NCBI GenBank assembly: GCA_022510905.1
Contig: JAFLSN010000013.1
Span: 1 to 64,000 of the forward strand
Source of the DNA: Treponema sp.
Lineage (GTDB): Bacteria > Spirochaetota > Spirochaetia > Treponematales > Treponemataceae
Direction: 5' to 3'
DNA length: 64,000 nucleotides
In this document: piece by piece, positions 62,624-64,000 of the stretch
Layout: each line of letters starts with the position of its first letter
Position numbering within the stretch: position 1 is the stretch's first letter
Notes under the pieces: generated by a model
Databases searched by the model: none
Seen by the model: only the letters and a program-made list of their open reading frames with translations
Told to the model about the DNA's origin: nothing
Position numbers and translations under genes: made by a program

Positions 62624-63967
62624 CTATGCGGCGCGGTCAAGGGCGTGGCGGCTTTCCAGCACCATGTACACGCCTGTGCAGATGCACACGGAAAGCAGTG
62701 AGCCGGCGGGTGCGGCCAGGCCCATGCAGTACAGGGTGTCCGGAAAAAGGCGGGAAGAAAGCCATGCCCCCGGAACCCGTACCAATACTATGGAAAGGGC
62801 GTTGTGCACGAACGAAACGAGCGAGAGTCCGTATGCGCTGAAAAATCCGCTGAACGCAAAATGAATGCCTGCGATGCAGCAGTCAAGCACGTATGTTCTT
62901 ATGTACTGGACTCCAAGCTCAGCAACCGCCTTGTCAGACGTAAACATTTTGAGAACGGGGGATGCCACCCACTGGAATGCCAGGGCCGCAACCGCGCCCA
63001 CGGAGGCTGCCATCAGCACGCCCGCAAGCAGGGCTTCTTTTGCGCGGCGTGGCTGCCTTGCTCCGATGTTTTGCGCGGCCACAACGGACACCGCCGAAAG
63101 CAGTGACGAAGGAACAAGAAACAAAAATCCGATGACTTTTTCAACGATGCCGACAGCGGCCGCAACCGTAAGTCCGCGCTGGTTCGCAATCACCGTAATC
63201 ACCAGAAATGAAACCTGGATGAAACCGTCCTGCGCGGCAATCGGAAGCCCGATTCGCAGGATGCTGTTTGCAATCGGAGGATTGCGCGAAAAATCTTTTT
63301 TTGAAAGCGGAATGCCCGCATGAAGCTTTGGCAGCACCGCGAGCGCAAGCATCACGCTAGCCATCTGCGAAAGCACCGTGCCAAGCGCGGCTCCCACCGC
63401 CCCTAGGTGCAGCGGCCCCATCAGCACAAAATCGAGTGCGATGTTCACTGCGCATGCGGCCGCGACAAACATCAGCGGAGTTTTTGAATCGCCCAGCCCC
63501 CGGAGCAGGGCGCTCAGCACATTGTACGCCACGATGAACGGAATGCCTGCGAAGCACACAAAAAGATAGCGCCGGGTTTCTGCCGCAGCTTCTTCCGGTG
63601 TTGACATGAGGGCCACGATTCCGTCCGTGCACACCAAAAGCAGCACGGTGCAAACCAGGGAAAAGCCCATGAACAGGCGCACGGTTGTTCCTGCAATAGG
63701 AGGAATGGACTTCGGGTCGTCCGCGCCTACGGCACGGCTCACGAGCACTGTTGTGCCCATTGAAAGGCCCACAACAACCACCGTGAGCATGTGCATGATT
63801 TGGCTTCCGATGGCCACGGCGGAAAGCACCTCGGCACCGTTGAACTGCCCGGCAATGAACAAATCCGCAAGCCCGTAGAGCGTCTGCAAAAAATATGAAA
63901 GCAGATAGGGTAGCGAAAAGCGCAGCATTGAAAGCGCGACGTTGCCGTTTGTAAGCCGGTACTGCAT
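62624..63967 (-). CDS. MATE-family efflux transporter
   Basis: A 447-residue membrane protein with about twelve predicted helices in two similar halves. MLRFSLPYLLSYFLQTLYGLADLFIAGQFN is the usual N-terminal signature, with the Asp/Asn pair replaced by LAD and FNG, and AALGTVLSQM and GLPIAAQDGFIQVSFL mark the repeat halves. It exports drugs or metabolites using a Na+ or H+ gradient. ATG 63967 is preferred to the in-frame TTG at 63979. The gene is complete, ending the window. Confidence 0.87.
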   Translation of the reverse strand: MQYRLTNGNVALSMLRFSLPYLLSYFLQTLYGLADLFIAGQFNGAEVLSAVAIGSQIMHMLTVVVVGLSMGTTVLVSRAVGADDPKSIPPIAGTTVRLFMGFSLVCTVLLLVCTDGIVALMSTPEEAAAETRRYLFVCFAGIPFIVAYNVLSALLRGLGDSKTPLMFVAAACAVNIALDFVLMGPLHLGAVGAALGTVLSQMASVMLALAVLPKLHAGIPLSKKDFSRNPPIANSILRIGLPIAAQDGFIQVSFLVITVIANQRGLTVAAAVGIVEKVIGFLFLVPSSLLSAVSVVAAQNIGARQPRRAKEALLAGVLMAASVGAVAALAFQWVASPVLKMFTSDKAVAELGVQYIRTYVLDCCIAGIHFAFSGFFSAYGLSLVSFVHNALSIVLVRVPGAWLSSRLFPDTLYCMGLAAPAGSLLSVCICTGVYMVLESRHALDRAA

Positions 63968-64000
63968 GATGGTATCCAACCTGTCTTTAAAATAAAAAAG

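Overview
The window reads as a chromosomal segment of a GC-rich Treponema-like spirochaete. The evidence is the gene content: a FlgF/FlgG pair with a TAAG/GCCGATAG sigma-28-type promoter, several spirochaete-style lipoproteins, a BspA-like leucine-rich-repeat remnant, an outer-membrane beta-barrel ending in Phe, and homopolymeric G/C tracts of the kind known from treponemal promoters. The assignment is an inference. Most genes lie in short operons with overlapping stops and starts, separated by clear terminators.

Layout. 1-0.4 kb: 3' end of a flavodoxin-like reductase. 0.5-9.6 kb: an XRE regulator, then a carrier-protein-based acylation cluster (FkbH-like, aldo/keto reductase, split transketolase, MaoC, acyl carrier protein, MBOAT, SGNH) with a YoeB/RelB module inside it. 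This looks like a Dlt-like export-and-acylate pathway fed by an unusual acyl group. 9.7-9.9 kb: a small element with the architecture of a type I toxin. 10.4-17.3 kb: PBP1A, a ParB-like protein, TyrRS with a Tyr-rich leader peptide and attenuator-like terminator, and a hybrid sensor kinase. 17.7-18.5 kb: nineteen phased 41-bp repeats. 18.5-22.9 kb: accessory and decaying genes. 23.1-26.9 kb: TcdA and a cystine-type ABC transporter.

27.2-35.5 kb holds the most interesting system: NifH-like, NifB-like and NifX-like proteins, two divergent nitrogenase component 1 subunits with a cysteine-synthase-like gene between them, and a solute-binding lipoprotein. It lacks NifEN and has no obvious homocitrate-site histidine. 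It does not look like a nitrogen-fixing enzyme. The sulfur genes within and beside it suggest a NifB-cofactor-dependent sulfur-salvage reductase related in logic to methylthio-alkane reductase. Three of its promoters share an ACTRGG-type element.

35.9-43.5 kb: tRNA-Phe, then a long operon (ankyrin protein, MurG, CvpA, DNA polymerase III delta', NtrB/NtrC-like pair, DnaJ-domain protein). 44.1-49.7 kb: GlgC, an EAL protein with a dead GGDEF domain, FlgF and FlgG. 49.7-51.9 kb: a patch of very small genes, remnants and short repeats. 51.9-64.0 kb: porin-like protein, lipoproteins, SecA, a spirochaete envelope operon, a Nudix hydrolase, HisRS and a MATE transporter. A dispersed repeat family occurs at 43.5, 54.3 and 60.9 kb.
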